A stretch of DNA of 64,000 nucleotides from Bacillota bacterium (GTDB taxonomy: Bacteria > Bacillota > Clostridia > Acetivibrionales > DSM-1351). Position numbers and translations under genes: made by a program. The notes below the pieces were generated by a model that was not told where the DNA came from, made no database searches, and saw nothing but the letters and a program-made list of their open reading frames with translations. How positions within the stretch are numbered: the stretch's first letter is position 1; each line of letters opens with the position of its first letter. The DNA lies in assembly GCA_023460955.1 (NCBI GenBank), contig JAEWOH010000074.1, forward strand, positions 1 to 64,000, written 5' to 3'. Positions 57,213 through 64,000 of this stretch are shown piece after piece.

Positions 57213-57789
57213 CAGCATCACCACCTTTTCTATTTTTTAAATAAATTTTAATTATTTCTCTCACTATGGATATAATATTTACAATTTTTAGGCTAAATAT
57301 GCAATCAAATTTCACCTTCCAGACTTTTTCCTTGAAGTCGGCATCAATTTTAATTTCCTTATCCTTGACAGAAAAATTATTGAAAAGCTTTCCAGGTATA
57401 AGTCCTGTTAAAGTCCAAAGCAGTCCGTAAAGAAGTGCTGTCTGGCATGCATCTCCGGTGCCTTCTCGAACATATAATTTAAACTCTTTTAGCATTACAC
57501 TCCGATAGAATAATTTAATTAATACCCAAAAGCTCTGTCTTAACTGTTCAAAATCGCTCCTCTTTCTAACTTTCTTGGGTTTTTCTTTTTTATTTTTTTT
57601 ATTTGTCCGTGGGTAAATCATTATTTTTTTAGCGGGGATTTTTCCGAACAGGTAAATAATAACATAGGCTGAACAGACCAGATTGTCCATCTTAAAGTTG
57701 AAGCCTACTGTTAGCTTTGACTTATATATAAATATTATTATCAATAATACAAGTATTATTAAAATTACAACAACAAAAAAAATAACCAA
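57160..57789 (-). CDS. ytfI: DUF2953 membrane protein (YtfI-like)
   Basis: A 209-residue protein with an N-terminal membrane helix (about residues 1-22) and a cytosolic or periplasmic DUF2953 domain, characterised by the YVREGTGDACQTALLYGLLWTL segment (near 117-138) and a basic KKNKKEKPKKVRKR stretch near 65-78. The function is unknown. The start is uncertain: GTG at 57801 lies inside the AGGAGGTGAT ribosome binding site, so TTG at 57789 is more likely. It overlaps ytfJ by 53 bases, so the two are coupled, and follows scpB by 50 bases, suggesting one operon with the segregation genes. Confidence 0.85.
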   Translation of the reverse strand: MVIFFVVVILIILVLLIIIFIYKSKLTVGFNFKMDNLVCSAYVIIYLFGKIPAKKIMIYPRTNKKNKKEKPKKVRKRSDFEQLRQSFWVLIKLFYRSVMLKEFKLYVREGTGDACQTALLYGLLWTLTGLIPGKLFNNFSVKDKEIKIDADFKEKVWKVKFDCIFSLKIVNIISIVREIIKIYLKNRKGGDADVRSSNRRSNDYSHAKY

Positions 57790-57851
57790 GAGAGATATCA
57801 CCTCCTGGTTATTTTTGACATATATTTATTAATTAAATCAATTTAATGTAC

Positions 57852-58412
57852 TTATTTTATTTCTTCTTCAATAAGTTCCTGGAGATTCAATTCACTCAGG
57901 TCCTGTATATCCAGCATAGGTAAATCTCTAATTGACTTAAAACCAAAACATTTTAAAAACTCATCAGTTGTTTCAAAAAGCCTTGGTCTACCAGGTACAT
58001 CTAATTTTCCTGCTTCTTTTATCAAGTTTCGCTCCATTAGCCTTGTCACCGCACTGTCAGAATTAACGCCTCTGATTTGTTCTATTTTTGCTTTAGTAAT
58101 AGGTTGATTATACGCGATTATTGACAACACCTCATAAGCAGCCTGAGATAATGCCTGTTTCTGCCTGATTTGATAGAGCTTAGATACATACTCGAAATAT
58201 TTTGGGTTTGAACACATCTGGTACTTTTCATTGATTTCCCGGATTATAATACCTTTGTCAGCTTGATTATAGTTGTCCATAAAATTTTTCATAAGATTTC
58301 TTGCAGTTTTTTTATCAAGTTCAAGAATTTCACATATTTTATCAAGGGATAAAGCATCTCCATAAGAAAAAATCAGGCTTTCTATTATACTTTCCAAAGT
58401 ACTTATCTCCAT
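57852..58412 (-). CDS. scpB: Segregation and condensation protein B
   Basis: A 186-residue subunit of the SMC-ScpA-ScpB condensin that organises and segregates the chromosome. Two winged-helix domains are visible: residues 1-75 with ESIIESLIFSYGDALSLDKICEIL, and about 80-165 with KQALSQAAYEVLSIIAYNQPITKAKIEQIRGVNSDSAVTRLMERNLI. The C-terminal tail is acidic and Leu/Glu-rich. It abuts scpA exactly (start 58412, scpA stop at 58413), a tight coupling. The ATG has GAGGGAG upstream. Length normal. Confidence 0.96.
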   Translation of the reverse strand: MEISTLESIIESLIFSYGDALSLDKICEILELDKKTARNLMKNFMDNYNQADKGIIIREINEKYQMCSNPKYFEYVSKLYQIRQKQALSQAAYEVLSIIAYNQPITKAKIEQIRGVNSDSAVTRLMERNLIKEAGKLDVPGRPRLFETTDEFLKCFGFKSIRDLPMLDIQDLSELNLQELIEEEIK

Positions 58413-59216
58413 TTAAAACTCCCTCACATCATTATCTATATCTTTGTATAGTTCATCATCGTCATTAGTTAATTCAGAGCTGCTTACTACATGAATATCA
58501 GAGAACTGAGTAGTTTGAACAATTTTTACCTTCTTCATCTTTGCAAGCTCCAGAATTGCCATAAAGCCGGTGACAACCTCTGTTTTAGATTTTGTTTTTA
58601 AAGAGAACAGCTCAGAAAATTTAAAGGACATTTTATGTAGCAGCTGTCTTATTACATCCCTCATTTTGCTTCTCAGCGACACCTTCTCGTGTTCTATAAG
58701 CTTTGTTATATTTTTTGCACCAACATTTATTTTCCTCTTATTCCTGTCCAGAATCCCCAGATACTGCTGTCTGAGAACCTGCGGATCAATTTCCAGAACT
58801 TCTTCCTTCACAGGAATATCCAAGGCCTCAGGCAATCTGAAAACAACGGTATCCCACTTTTTTTCCAGTTCTTTAAGATCTTTGGTAAACTCCTTATACC
58901 GCTTATACTCAATAAGTCGTTTTACCAGTTCTTCCCTTGGATCAAGTTCCTCTTCCTTTTGCTCCTTTTTATCAGGGAGAAGCATTTTTGATTTTATATG
59001 TAAAAGTGTCGACGCCATAACGAGGAATTCGCTGGCTACTTCCAGATCTAGTTGCTGCATGGCATAAAGGTAATCAAGATACTGATCTGTAATAGCGTTT
59101 ATAGGAATATCATATATATCGACCTGATTTCTTTCAAACAGGTGAAACAGCAAGTCAAAGGGGCCTTCAAAATTGTCCAGCTTTAGAGTACAGGCTTTAG
59201 TAAGTGCGCTTTCCAT
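58413..59216 (-). CDS. scpA: Segregation and condensation protein A
   Basis: A 267-residue kleisin subunit of the SMC-ScpAB complex. The N-terminal segment LKLDNFEGPFDLLFHLFERNQVDIYDIPINAITDQYLDYL (near 11-50) is the SMC-neck binding region. A charged linker follows, and the C-terminal winged-helix region with a SELFSLKTKSKTEVVTGFMAILELAKMKKV segment binds the SMC head. The start ATG has TTGGAGA 5 bases upstream. It is divergent from the M50 peptidase gene and is first in the scpA-scpB-DUF2953-ytfJ row. Confidence 0.96.
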   Translation of the reverse strand: MESALTKACTLKLDNFEGPFDLLFHLFERNQVDIYDIPINAITDQYLDYLYAMQQLDLEVASEFLVMASTLLHIKSKMLLPDKKEQKEEELDPREELVKRLIEYKRYKEFTKDLKELEKKWDTVVFRLPEALDIPVKEEVLEIDPQVLRQQYLGILDRNKRKINVGAKNITKLIEHEKVSLRSKMRDVIRQLLHKMSFKFSELFSLKTKSKTEVVTGFMAILELAKMKKVKIVQTTQFSDIHVVSSSELTNDDDELYKDIDNDVREF

Positions 59217-59397
59217 CTTATCTCCAAAAGGCGTAATTTACGCTTTAAATGTAGTCATTGCAATTTTTTCAACTCATTTATCTTATCATAAAAGGGGGAA
59301 TAATTACAATAACAATAAGCCAGGTAGACTTTTTAAACAATATAACGTAAAATTAATAAACAAACGTTATTGGCATTTTACAATTGGAGGCTACTTT

Positions 59398-60033
59398 ATG
59401 TTTAGTAATTTTAGTTTGTTTAATACTTTGATTACCATACCGGGTCTATTGCTGGGTTTTGTACTTCATGAGTTTGCTCACGCCAAAATGTCAGATATTT
59501 TGGGTGACCCTACACCACGTAATCAGGGTAGAATTACATTGGACCCTAGATCCCATATTGATATAATCGGCTTTATAGTTATGCTTATAGCAGGTTTTGG
59601 GTGGGCAAAGCCGGTAGTAACAAATCCTAAGTACTATAAAAAGCCACGAAGAGACGATATTCTGGTATCAATTGCCGGCCCTTTTATGAATCTTTTGGTA
59701 GCGGTAGTATTTTTACTATTTGTAAAGGTATTCAGCGTTTCCAGGCTATTTACGGAAAATGAAGCACTTTGGACAAATGTTTATCTAGTACTTATGATAA
59801 CCGCAAGCACAAACATAGTGCTTTTTGTTTTGAATATGATACCCTTCCCTATGTTTGACGGTTACCATGTAATATCTAATTTGTTCAACACCTGGCGTTT
59901 CCGCTTCTTTAATCTTCTAGAACAATACGGAATGGTTATTTTTATTCTTCTTGCCGTGAGCGGTTTGCTTGGAAGGATTATATCGCCGATAGTGAGAGTT
60001 ATATTTGGCTTTTTAATAAATGTAATACTCTAG
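59398..60033 (+). CDS. Site-2 protease family (M50) membrane peptidase
   Basis: A 211-residue intramembrane metalloprotease of the YwhC/RIP-type short M50 group. The zinc motif HEFAH is at residues 24-28 in the first helix, and the Asn-Pro-Asp-type third ligand is in the FPMFDGYHV motif near 157-165. About six helices. A GWAKPVVTNP segment and LDPRSHIDIIGF are typical of the family. The start was moved to the ATG at 59398, where GGAGG lies 8 bases upstream. The substrate is unknown. It is divergent from scpA. Confidence 0.92.
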   Translation: MFSNFSLFNTLITIPGLLLGFVLHEFAHAKMSDILGDPTPRNQGRITLDPRSHIDIIGFIVMLIAGFGWAKPVVTNPKYYKKPRRDDILVSIAGPFMNLLVAVVFLLFVKVFSVSRLFTENEALWTNVYLVLMITASTNIVLFVLNMIPFPMFDGYHVISNLFNTWRFRFFNLLEQYGMVIFILLAVSGLLGRIISPIVRVIFGFLINVIL

Positions 60034-60073
60034 TTCAATTCAGCACAACTTAACAAATTCATTAGTAAGAAAA

Positions 60074-60092
60074 GGAGAGCGTTATGCTCTCC
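60074..60092 (-). terminator. Terminator overlapping the dacF stop codon
   Basis: A 7-bp stem (60074-60080 with 60086-60092) with a 5-nt loop; the dacF stop codon (60082-60084) lies in the loop. It is followed on the - strand by TTTTCTT. The coding end therefore forms part of the terminator. Confidence 0.8.
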
Positions 60093-61302
60093 CTACACTA
60101 AACCATCTTATAAATAATTTTGAAAATAATTTGGTAAACGTTACTCTATTTATATCCTCATTCGAGACCAGGTCATATCTTCCGACTTCAACACTGTCAA
60201 TTTTATATATTATCTCTCCTACCTTTTGATCCTTGAGAATTGGTGCTTTCAATTCCGGAACCAGTTTAACCTCTTTTTCAACTTTTCCTTTTTCTCCCTT
60301 TGCAACCAAAACACTTGTATCACAGCCATAGGCTGCGGTAACCTGCAGTTTAGTACCCTTCTTTACAGTAATATTTCCTACAAGCTCACCTTTTTTATCA
60401 AGGACTACTCTCTCGTAATTGGCAAAGCCATAATCCAGAAGCTTTCTGGCTTCAGCAAACCTTGTATTGGAATCAGGTTCCCCCAACACAACAGATATAA
60501 GTCTCAAATTATTACGGTTGGTGGTTGCAGATAAATTAAAGCCTGCTTTATTTGTAAACCCGGTTTTTAACCCGTCAGTATTTGCATAGAACCTTATAAG
60601 CTTATTTGTATTATCAAGTTTGAAGGTTCCGTTCCTGAAGGTATCCTGCCAGGTACCAGTGAATTTAAGTATATCAGGGTGTTTCATTATTAACTCACGG
60701 GACATCAGTGCAACATCGTTTGCAGAGCTGTAACCCTCATCATTAAGTCCGGTGCAATCCATAAACTGAGAGTCCTTCATACCCAATTCAGCGGCTTTTC
60801 TATTCATATCTGCAACAAAAGACTCCTCACTGCCGCTGACTTTTTCAGCAAGTGCAACTGTTACGTCATTTGATGAATGGATTGCAAGAGCCTTCAGCAT
60901 CTCGGAAACAGTGAATTCCTCACCGGCCTCAAGATATGCCTGGGAACCTCCCATACCTGCTGCAGCTTCCGAAACACCAACCTTGTCATCAAAAGACATC
61001 TTTCCCGAATCTACTGCCTCCATGACCAAAAGCATGGACATTACCTTTGTTACACTTGCTATAGGCAGCTTTTCGTGGCTGTTCTTTTCGTTGAGTACTT
61101 TTCCCGAAGCTGCATCCATTAAGACGGCTGATTTAGCCTTCAGATCCAAAACATTGGTTTTTGCAACAAGTTTATTAACTGCAACAGAATCATATTTCGC
61201 AGAAGCTTCAACTGAGGCCTCATCTGCATCGGCCAATACTGTAACAGGCATTAGCAAAATAGCGATTGATAAGATGTATCCTACAAACGACTTTCTTCTC
61301 AC
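60082..61302 (-). CDS. dacF: D-alanyl-D-alanine carboxypeptidase, DacF/PBP5-like
   Basis: A 406-residue exported penicillin-binding protein. The signal peptide covers residues 1-25 (VLADA cleavage). The catalytic motifs are SVTK (Ser83, Lys86), SSN (near 143) and KTG (near 247). A C-terminal beta-rich PBP5-type domain follows, and a short hydrophobic end (LFSKLFIRWF) may anchor it. It trims pentapeptides of peptidoglycan; in Bacillus dacF is a sporulation gene, in line with the spore context. The start ATG has GGAGGG upstream. It follows pdp with a repeat-filled gap of 274 bases. Confidence 0.94.
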   Translation of the reverse strand: MRRKSFVGYILSIAILLMPVTVLADADEASVEASAKYDSVAVNKLVAKTNVLDLKAKSAVLMDAASGKVLNEKNSHEKLPIASVTKVMSMLLVMEAVDSGKMSFDDKVGVSEAAAGMGGSQAYLEAGEEFTVSEMLKALAIHSSNDVTVALAEKVSGSEESFVADMNRKAAELGMKDSQFMDCTGLNDEGYSSANDVALMSRELIMKHPDILKFTGTWQDTFRNGTFKLDNTNKLIRFYANTDGLKTGFTNKAGFNLSATTNRNNLRLISVVLGEPDSNTRFAEARKLLDYGFANYERVVLDKKGELVGNITVKKGTKLQVTAAYGCDTSVLVAKGEKGKVEKEVKLVPELKAPILKDQKVGEIIYKIDSVEVGRYDLVSNEDINRVTFTKLFSKLFIRWFSVGRA

Positions 61303-61462
61303 TAAGTTCCCTCCAATTTTAACTATTACAAGTCAATTGTGGATGATAGCAATTACAATTGACTTAAGGTATATCTGTCCTAGTTAATTGTTATGCTGTA
61401 ACTGAAGGGTATATTCTGTTAAAATATAAAATATTTTTTTAATATAAAGCATATATTGTTTT

Positions 61463-61576
61463 GGACTACTAACCACTGACCACTTACTTCTAACTTCAAG
61501 CTTCTAACTTTAAGCTTTTAACTTCTATCTTCTAACTTCTATCTTCATACTTCTAGCTTTAGCTTCTAGCTTCTAA
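61463..61576. repeat. Degenerate 7-bp tandem repeat (AGAAGNT type)
   Basis: On the transcribed - strand a run of about 15 heptads (AGAAGCT, AGAAGTT, AGAAGAT, with variants AGTGGTC and AGTAGTC at the end) starts directly after the pdp stop codon and ends in AGTAGTCC, the same end as the repeat at 48.9 kb. No coding potential. Confidence 0.85.
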
Positions 61577-62899
61577 TTACTTATATTGCACACCATTGTT
61601 ATCTATAAAAGCCAAAATTAGCGGCTTTGTCACAGGTTCTTCTGAGTTGAAGCCTATTGCCGTCTTTAGCAGATCGCAGGCCTCAGGGATTTTATCTTCT
61701 TTGTTTGTATAAAGAGTTGCTATTACATCACCTTTTTCTACTTTTTCTCCGGTCTTCTTGTTAAAATATATTCCAGCTGCATAATCAATGCTGCTTTCCT
61801 TGGTTTCCCTGCCGGCTCCCAGTACCAATGATGCAACTCCAATTGTATCTGTTTTCATAGAACAGATGTAGCCAACATTTTCTGCAATAAAATCAAATTT
61901 GTATTTAACCTGGGGAAATGCGCTGTAATCATCAACGATTACACTGTTACCTCCCTGCTTATTTATAAGCTGAACAAATTTTTCTACTGCTCTTCCGCTT
62001 TCCACAGCCTCGCGGACCAGTTCCCTGCACTTTTCATAACTTCCCTTTCCGCTCAGCTCCAGCATACGAGCCGCCAACTCAAACGATACCTCAGTAAGGT
62101 CCTGTGGGCCTCTGTTCTTTAAGGTTTCCAACGCCTCAATAATCTCAAGTGAATTGCCAACTGCACGACCTAAAGGGATATCCATATCAGTGACAACTGC
62201 AACAGTATGTCTTCCCGTATTTTCACCAATCCTGACCATTGCCTGAGCCAGCTGAACAGAGTCCTCCAAAGTTTTCATAAATGCACCACTGCCTGTTTTA
62301 ACATCAAGTACTATCCTATCGGCACCCGAAGCAAGTTTCTTGCTCATTATACTGCTGGCAATCAATGAGATATTATTAACTGTGGCAGTCACATCTCTCA
62401 GTGCGTAAATCTTTTTGTCTGCGGGCGCCAGATTACCGGTCTGTCCTGCAATAGCAATTCCGATGTCCTTTACATTTTTAATAAAGTCCTCACGAGAAAT
62501 GCTGGTATTAAAGCCCGGAATTGCTTCCAGCTTATCAATAGTGCCACCTGTATGGCCCAGTCCCCTGCCAGACATCTTTGCTACCGGAATGCCACAGGCA
62601 GCAACAATTGGTCCAAGTATAAGAGTTGTCTTATCTCCGACACCTCCGGTACTATGTTTATCAACCTTAATACCCGGTATCTCCGACAAATCTATCATGT
62701 CACCGGAATGAGCCATGGCATCGGTCAGCTGAGCTGTTTCCCGTTCATTCATACCTTTAAGAAATATGGCCATAAGAAGTGCCGCAGCTTGATAATCGGG
62801 AATTTTGTTGCCGGAATACTCCGAAATAAAGAAATCAATCTCTTCTTTTGTTAGTTCAAAGCCATCTCTTTTTCTTTCTATAATGTCATACATTCTCAT
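61577..62899 (-). CDS. pdp: Pyrimidine-nucleoside phosphorylase
   Basis: A 440-residue enzyme that cleaves uridine/thymidine with phosphate, in pyrimidine salvage. Hallmarks are VDKHSTGGVGDKTTLILGP (phosphate-binding loop, near 78-96), MSGRGLGHTGGTIDKLEAIPGF (the family signature, near 108-129), and the SSIMSKKLASGADRIVLDVKTGSGAFMK segment. The C-terminal domain is complete. The start was chosen as the ATG at 62899 (GGAGGG upstream); the ORF's earlier ATG overlaps that site. Its start overlaps, by ATGA, the end of the degraded gene upstream. It precedes dacF by a heptad-repeat gap. Confidence 0.95.
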   Translation of the reverse strand: MRMYDIIERKRDGFELTKEEIDFFISEYSGNKIPDYQAAALLMAIFLKGMNERETAQLTDAMAHSGDMIDLSEIPGIKVDKHSTGGVGDKTTLILGPIVAACGIPVAKMSGRGLGHTGGTIDKLEAIPGFNTSISREDFIKNVKDIGIAIAGQTGNLAPADKKIYALRDVTATVNNISLIASSIMSKKLASGADRIVLDVKTGSGAFMKTLEDSVQLAQAMVRIGENTGRHTVAVVTDMDIPLGRAVGNSLEIIEALETLKNRGPQDLTEVSFELAARMLELSGKGSYEKCRELVREAVESGRAVEKFVQLINKQGGNSVIVDDYSAFPQVKYKFDFIAENVGYICSMKTDTIGVASLVLGAGRETKESSIDYAAGIYFNKKTGEKVEKGDVIATLYTNKEDKIPEACDLLKTAIGFNSEEPVTKPLILAFIDNNGVQYK

Positions 62900-63154
62900 A
62901 ATAAATCCCTCCATATCTGTGAGTGTTTTTCCATACCAGATCCTTCTTTAAAGTCCACGGTGTTCTGATTCCAAATACTGAATTTCATAAAAATTGTAGT
63001 CAAAGGCATTAAAAACAAGGTCCACTTATCGTAAGCCATCTATAACCATTTGAAAGTTCTTATGAGGTATTTTCTCAGGTATAATTGGGTAGATTATAAT
63101 ATTCCCAAGTAATGAAACTAATATAAACACTATATGCTTTTTATTCATTTTCAT
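62896..63154 (-). pseudogene. Frameshifted DUF1648/SdpI-like remnant
   Basis: A strong ribosome binding site (GGAGAGGGG) precedes an ATG at 63154 and a 42-codon ORF ending at 63026. It begins with a membrane helix (IVFILVSLLGNIIIYPI) and continues with the IPEKIP segment of the DUF1648 type. After the stop the next frame continues as DKWTLFLMPLTTIFM, which fits the family's next part, and runs to a stop at 62896-62898 that overlaps the pdp start as ATGA. The whole looks like a ~88-residue gene with one frameshift. Confidence 0.6.
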
Positions 63155-63181
63155 CGGTATCGCCCCTCTCCTTAAAAACAA

Positions 63182-63208
63182 AGGACACTTGTTATAAACA
63201 AATGTCCT
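63182..63208 (-). terminator. Terminator after the xerD-like gene
   Basis: A bulged stem (63182-63187 with 63203-63208, and inner GTT/AAC pairs) is followed on the - strand by TTGTTTTTAAGG. It lies 22 bases after the recombinase stop. Confidence 0.75.
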
Positions 63209-63230
63209 CTTAGGCCTATAATTTTTGCAA

Positions 63231-64000
63231 TTATGCTCTTGGATGAGTCTTTTTGTAAATTTCTTTTATTTTATTTTTAGCGATTTGAGCGTATATCTGT
63301 GTGGAGGAAATATCTGAATGACCCAGCATTTCCTGAATTGATCTCAAATCTGCACCGTTTTCCAGAAGATGAGCCGCAAATGAATGTCTTAATGTATGTG
63401 GTGTTATGTCTTTGTTTATATTAGCTTGATTTTTATAGTGCTTAATTATTTTCCAGAAACCTTGTCTGGTTAATCTCTTTCCGTTAACATTGACAAAAAG
63501 AGCTTCTTCATTTGAATCCTGAATCAGAAAATTTCTGGATTTAACCAGATATTCATGTACTGCAGCCACTGAAATAGACCCTATTGGAATACTTCTTTCA
63601 CGGGTACCTTTGTTGCACTTGATAAACCCGAGCTCTAAATTAATGTCATTTAAATTGAGAGAAATAAGTTCCGATACTCTGATTCCTGTAGCATAGAGTA
63701 ATTCAAGCATTGCTTTATCTCTGATACCTTTAAGGTCAAGACATTTAGGCTGATCCAGTAATAATTCAACCTCTTGTGTAGAAAGGATCTGGGGAAGTTT
63801 TTTTTCAACTTTTGGAGATTCCAGCTCTGCAGTCGGATCAAGCTCCATTATTTTATTCTTATGCAGGAATTGATAAAAAGATCGAATCGAAGCCAGATTT
63901 CTTGATATGGTTGAGGTTGCCCTTCCTTTCTTTTGTAAATGCAGAAGATATGCTATTACTGTAGTCTTGTTCGTTGCTGCGATGTTAGTAGCATTTATCT
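63231..64000 (-). CDS. xerD: Tyrosine recombinase XerD-like, 5'-truncated by the window edge
   Basis: The frame stays open to base 64000, so the gene begins beyond the window; 256 residues are visible. The upstream part (ATSTISRNLASIRSFYQFL) is the core-binding domain. The catalytic domain has the Arg of ATGIRVSELI, the Lys of KGTRERSIP, His-x-x-Arg in TPHTLRHSFAAHLLE, the second His in LGHSDISSTQIYA and the Tyr of the same segment, so all active-site residues are present. It acts in resolving chromosome dimers at dif sites. The Met at 63848 is internal. A terminator follows the stop. Confidence 0.93.
   Translation of the reverse strand, partial: INATNIAATNKTTVIAYLLHLQKKGRATSTISRNLASIRSFYQFLHKNKIMELDPTAELESPKVEKKLPQILSTQEVELLLDQPKCLDLKGIRDKAMLELLYATGIRVSELISLNLNDINLELGFIKCNKGTRERSIPIGSISVAAVHEYLVKSRNFLIQDSNEEALFVNVNGKRLTRQGFWKIIKHYKNQANINKDITPHTLRHSFAAHLLENGADLRSIQEMLGHSDISSTQIYAQIAKNKIKEIYKKTHPRA

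Overview
The window looks like chromosome from an anaerobic, spore-forming, low-GC clostridium, most likely a cellulolytic Ruminiclostridium / C. cellulolyticum-type organism. This is inferred from the AT-rich DNA, strong Shine-Dalgarno sequences, sporulation genes (dipicolinate synthase, ytfJ, dacF), a SigI/RsgI pair, a clostridial IspH-S1 fusion and a biotin transcarboxylase operon. No sequence search was possible. Most genes are core functions on the minus strand.

Layout. 1-8 kb: end of an unknown gene, tepA-ylzJ, dpaA-dpaB, an M16 peptidase, pnp and rpsO; the pnp-rpsO gap carries a hairpin element that looks inserted. 8-13 kb (+): a MoxR ATPase / DUF58 / transglutaminase operon. 13-15 kb: EamA transporter, GNAT and HAD genes. 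15-23.5 kb (-): a copper locus of DUF2318 protein, HMA-TauE/SafE-cupredoxin protein, CopA, CopZ, a two-component system and a small membrane protein. 23.7-30 kb: an LCP protein, a stalk-domain protein, an HtrA-like protease, and an EFR1 flavodoxin-ferredoxin with DUF2752 divergent from a TetR regulator. 30-36 kb: UPF0210 and ACT proteins, a two-gene radical-SAM DNA-repair cassette behind a LexA-type operator, murD and tRNA-Leu(CAG). 36-46 kb (-): cheR, ispH-S1, cmk, aroH, a HutP-family protein, a BaiN-type flavoprotein, an RpiR regulator, a GH105 hydrolase and a HAD phosphatase with its own LexA-type box. 45.8-46.6 kb (+): a short ORF overlapping an unrecognised gene with a possible RNase H-like fold. 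46.8-50.5 kb (-): three transcarboxylase subunits. 50.8-54.6 kb (+): sigI, rsgI and a secreted 14-repeat TSP3 protein. 54.6-64 kb: mnmM, DUF5362, rluB, ytfJ, a DUF2953 gene, scpB-scpA, an M50 peptidase, dacF, pdp, a frameshifted DUF1648-like remnant and the 3' part of a xerD-like recombinase.

The points most worth following are two SOS (LexA) operators placed on recognisable promoters (a radical-SAM repair pair and a HAD phosphatase), the short ORF plus RNase H-like candidate, the SigI/RsgI unit beside a secreted calcium-binding repeat protein with a similar upstream motif, the copper export locus with two Cys-Trp-Met-Gly-Met cupredoxin-like domains, and a family of 7-8 bp degenerate tandem repeats that start directly after stop codons inside two operons. 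Where an upstream ATG/GTG/TTG lacked a ribosome binding site and a downstream one had it, the downstream start was chosen.
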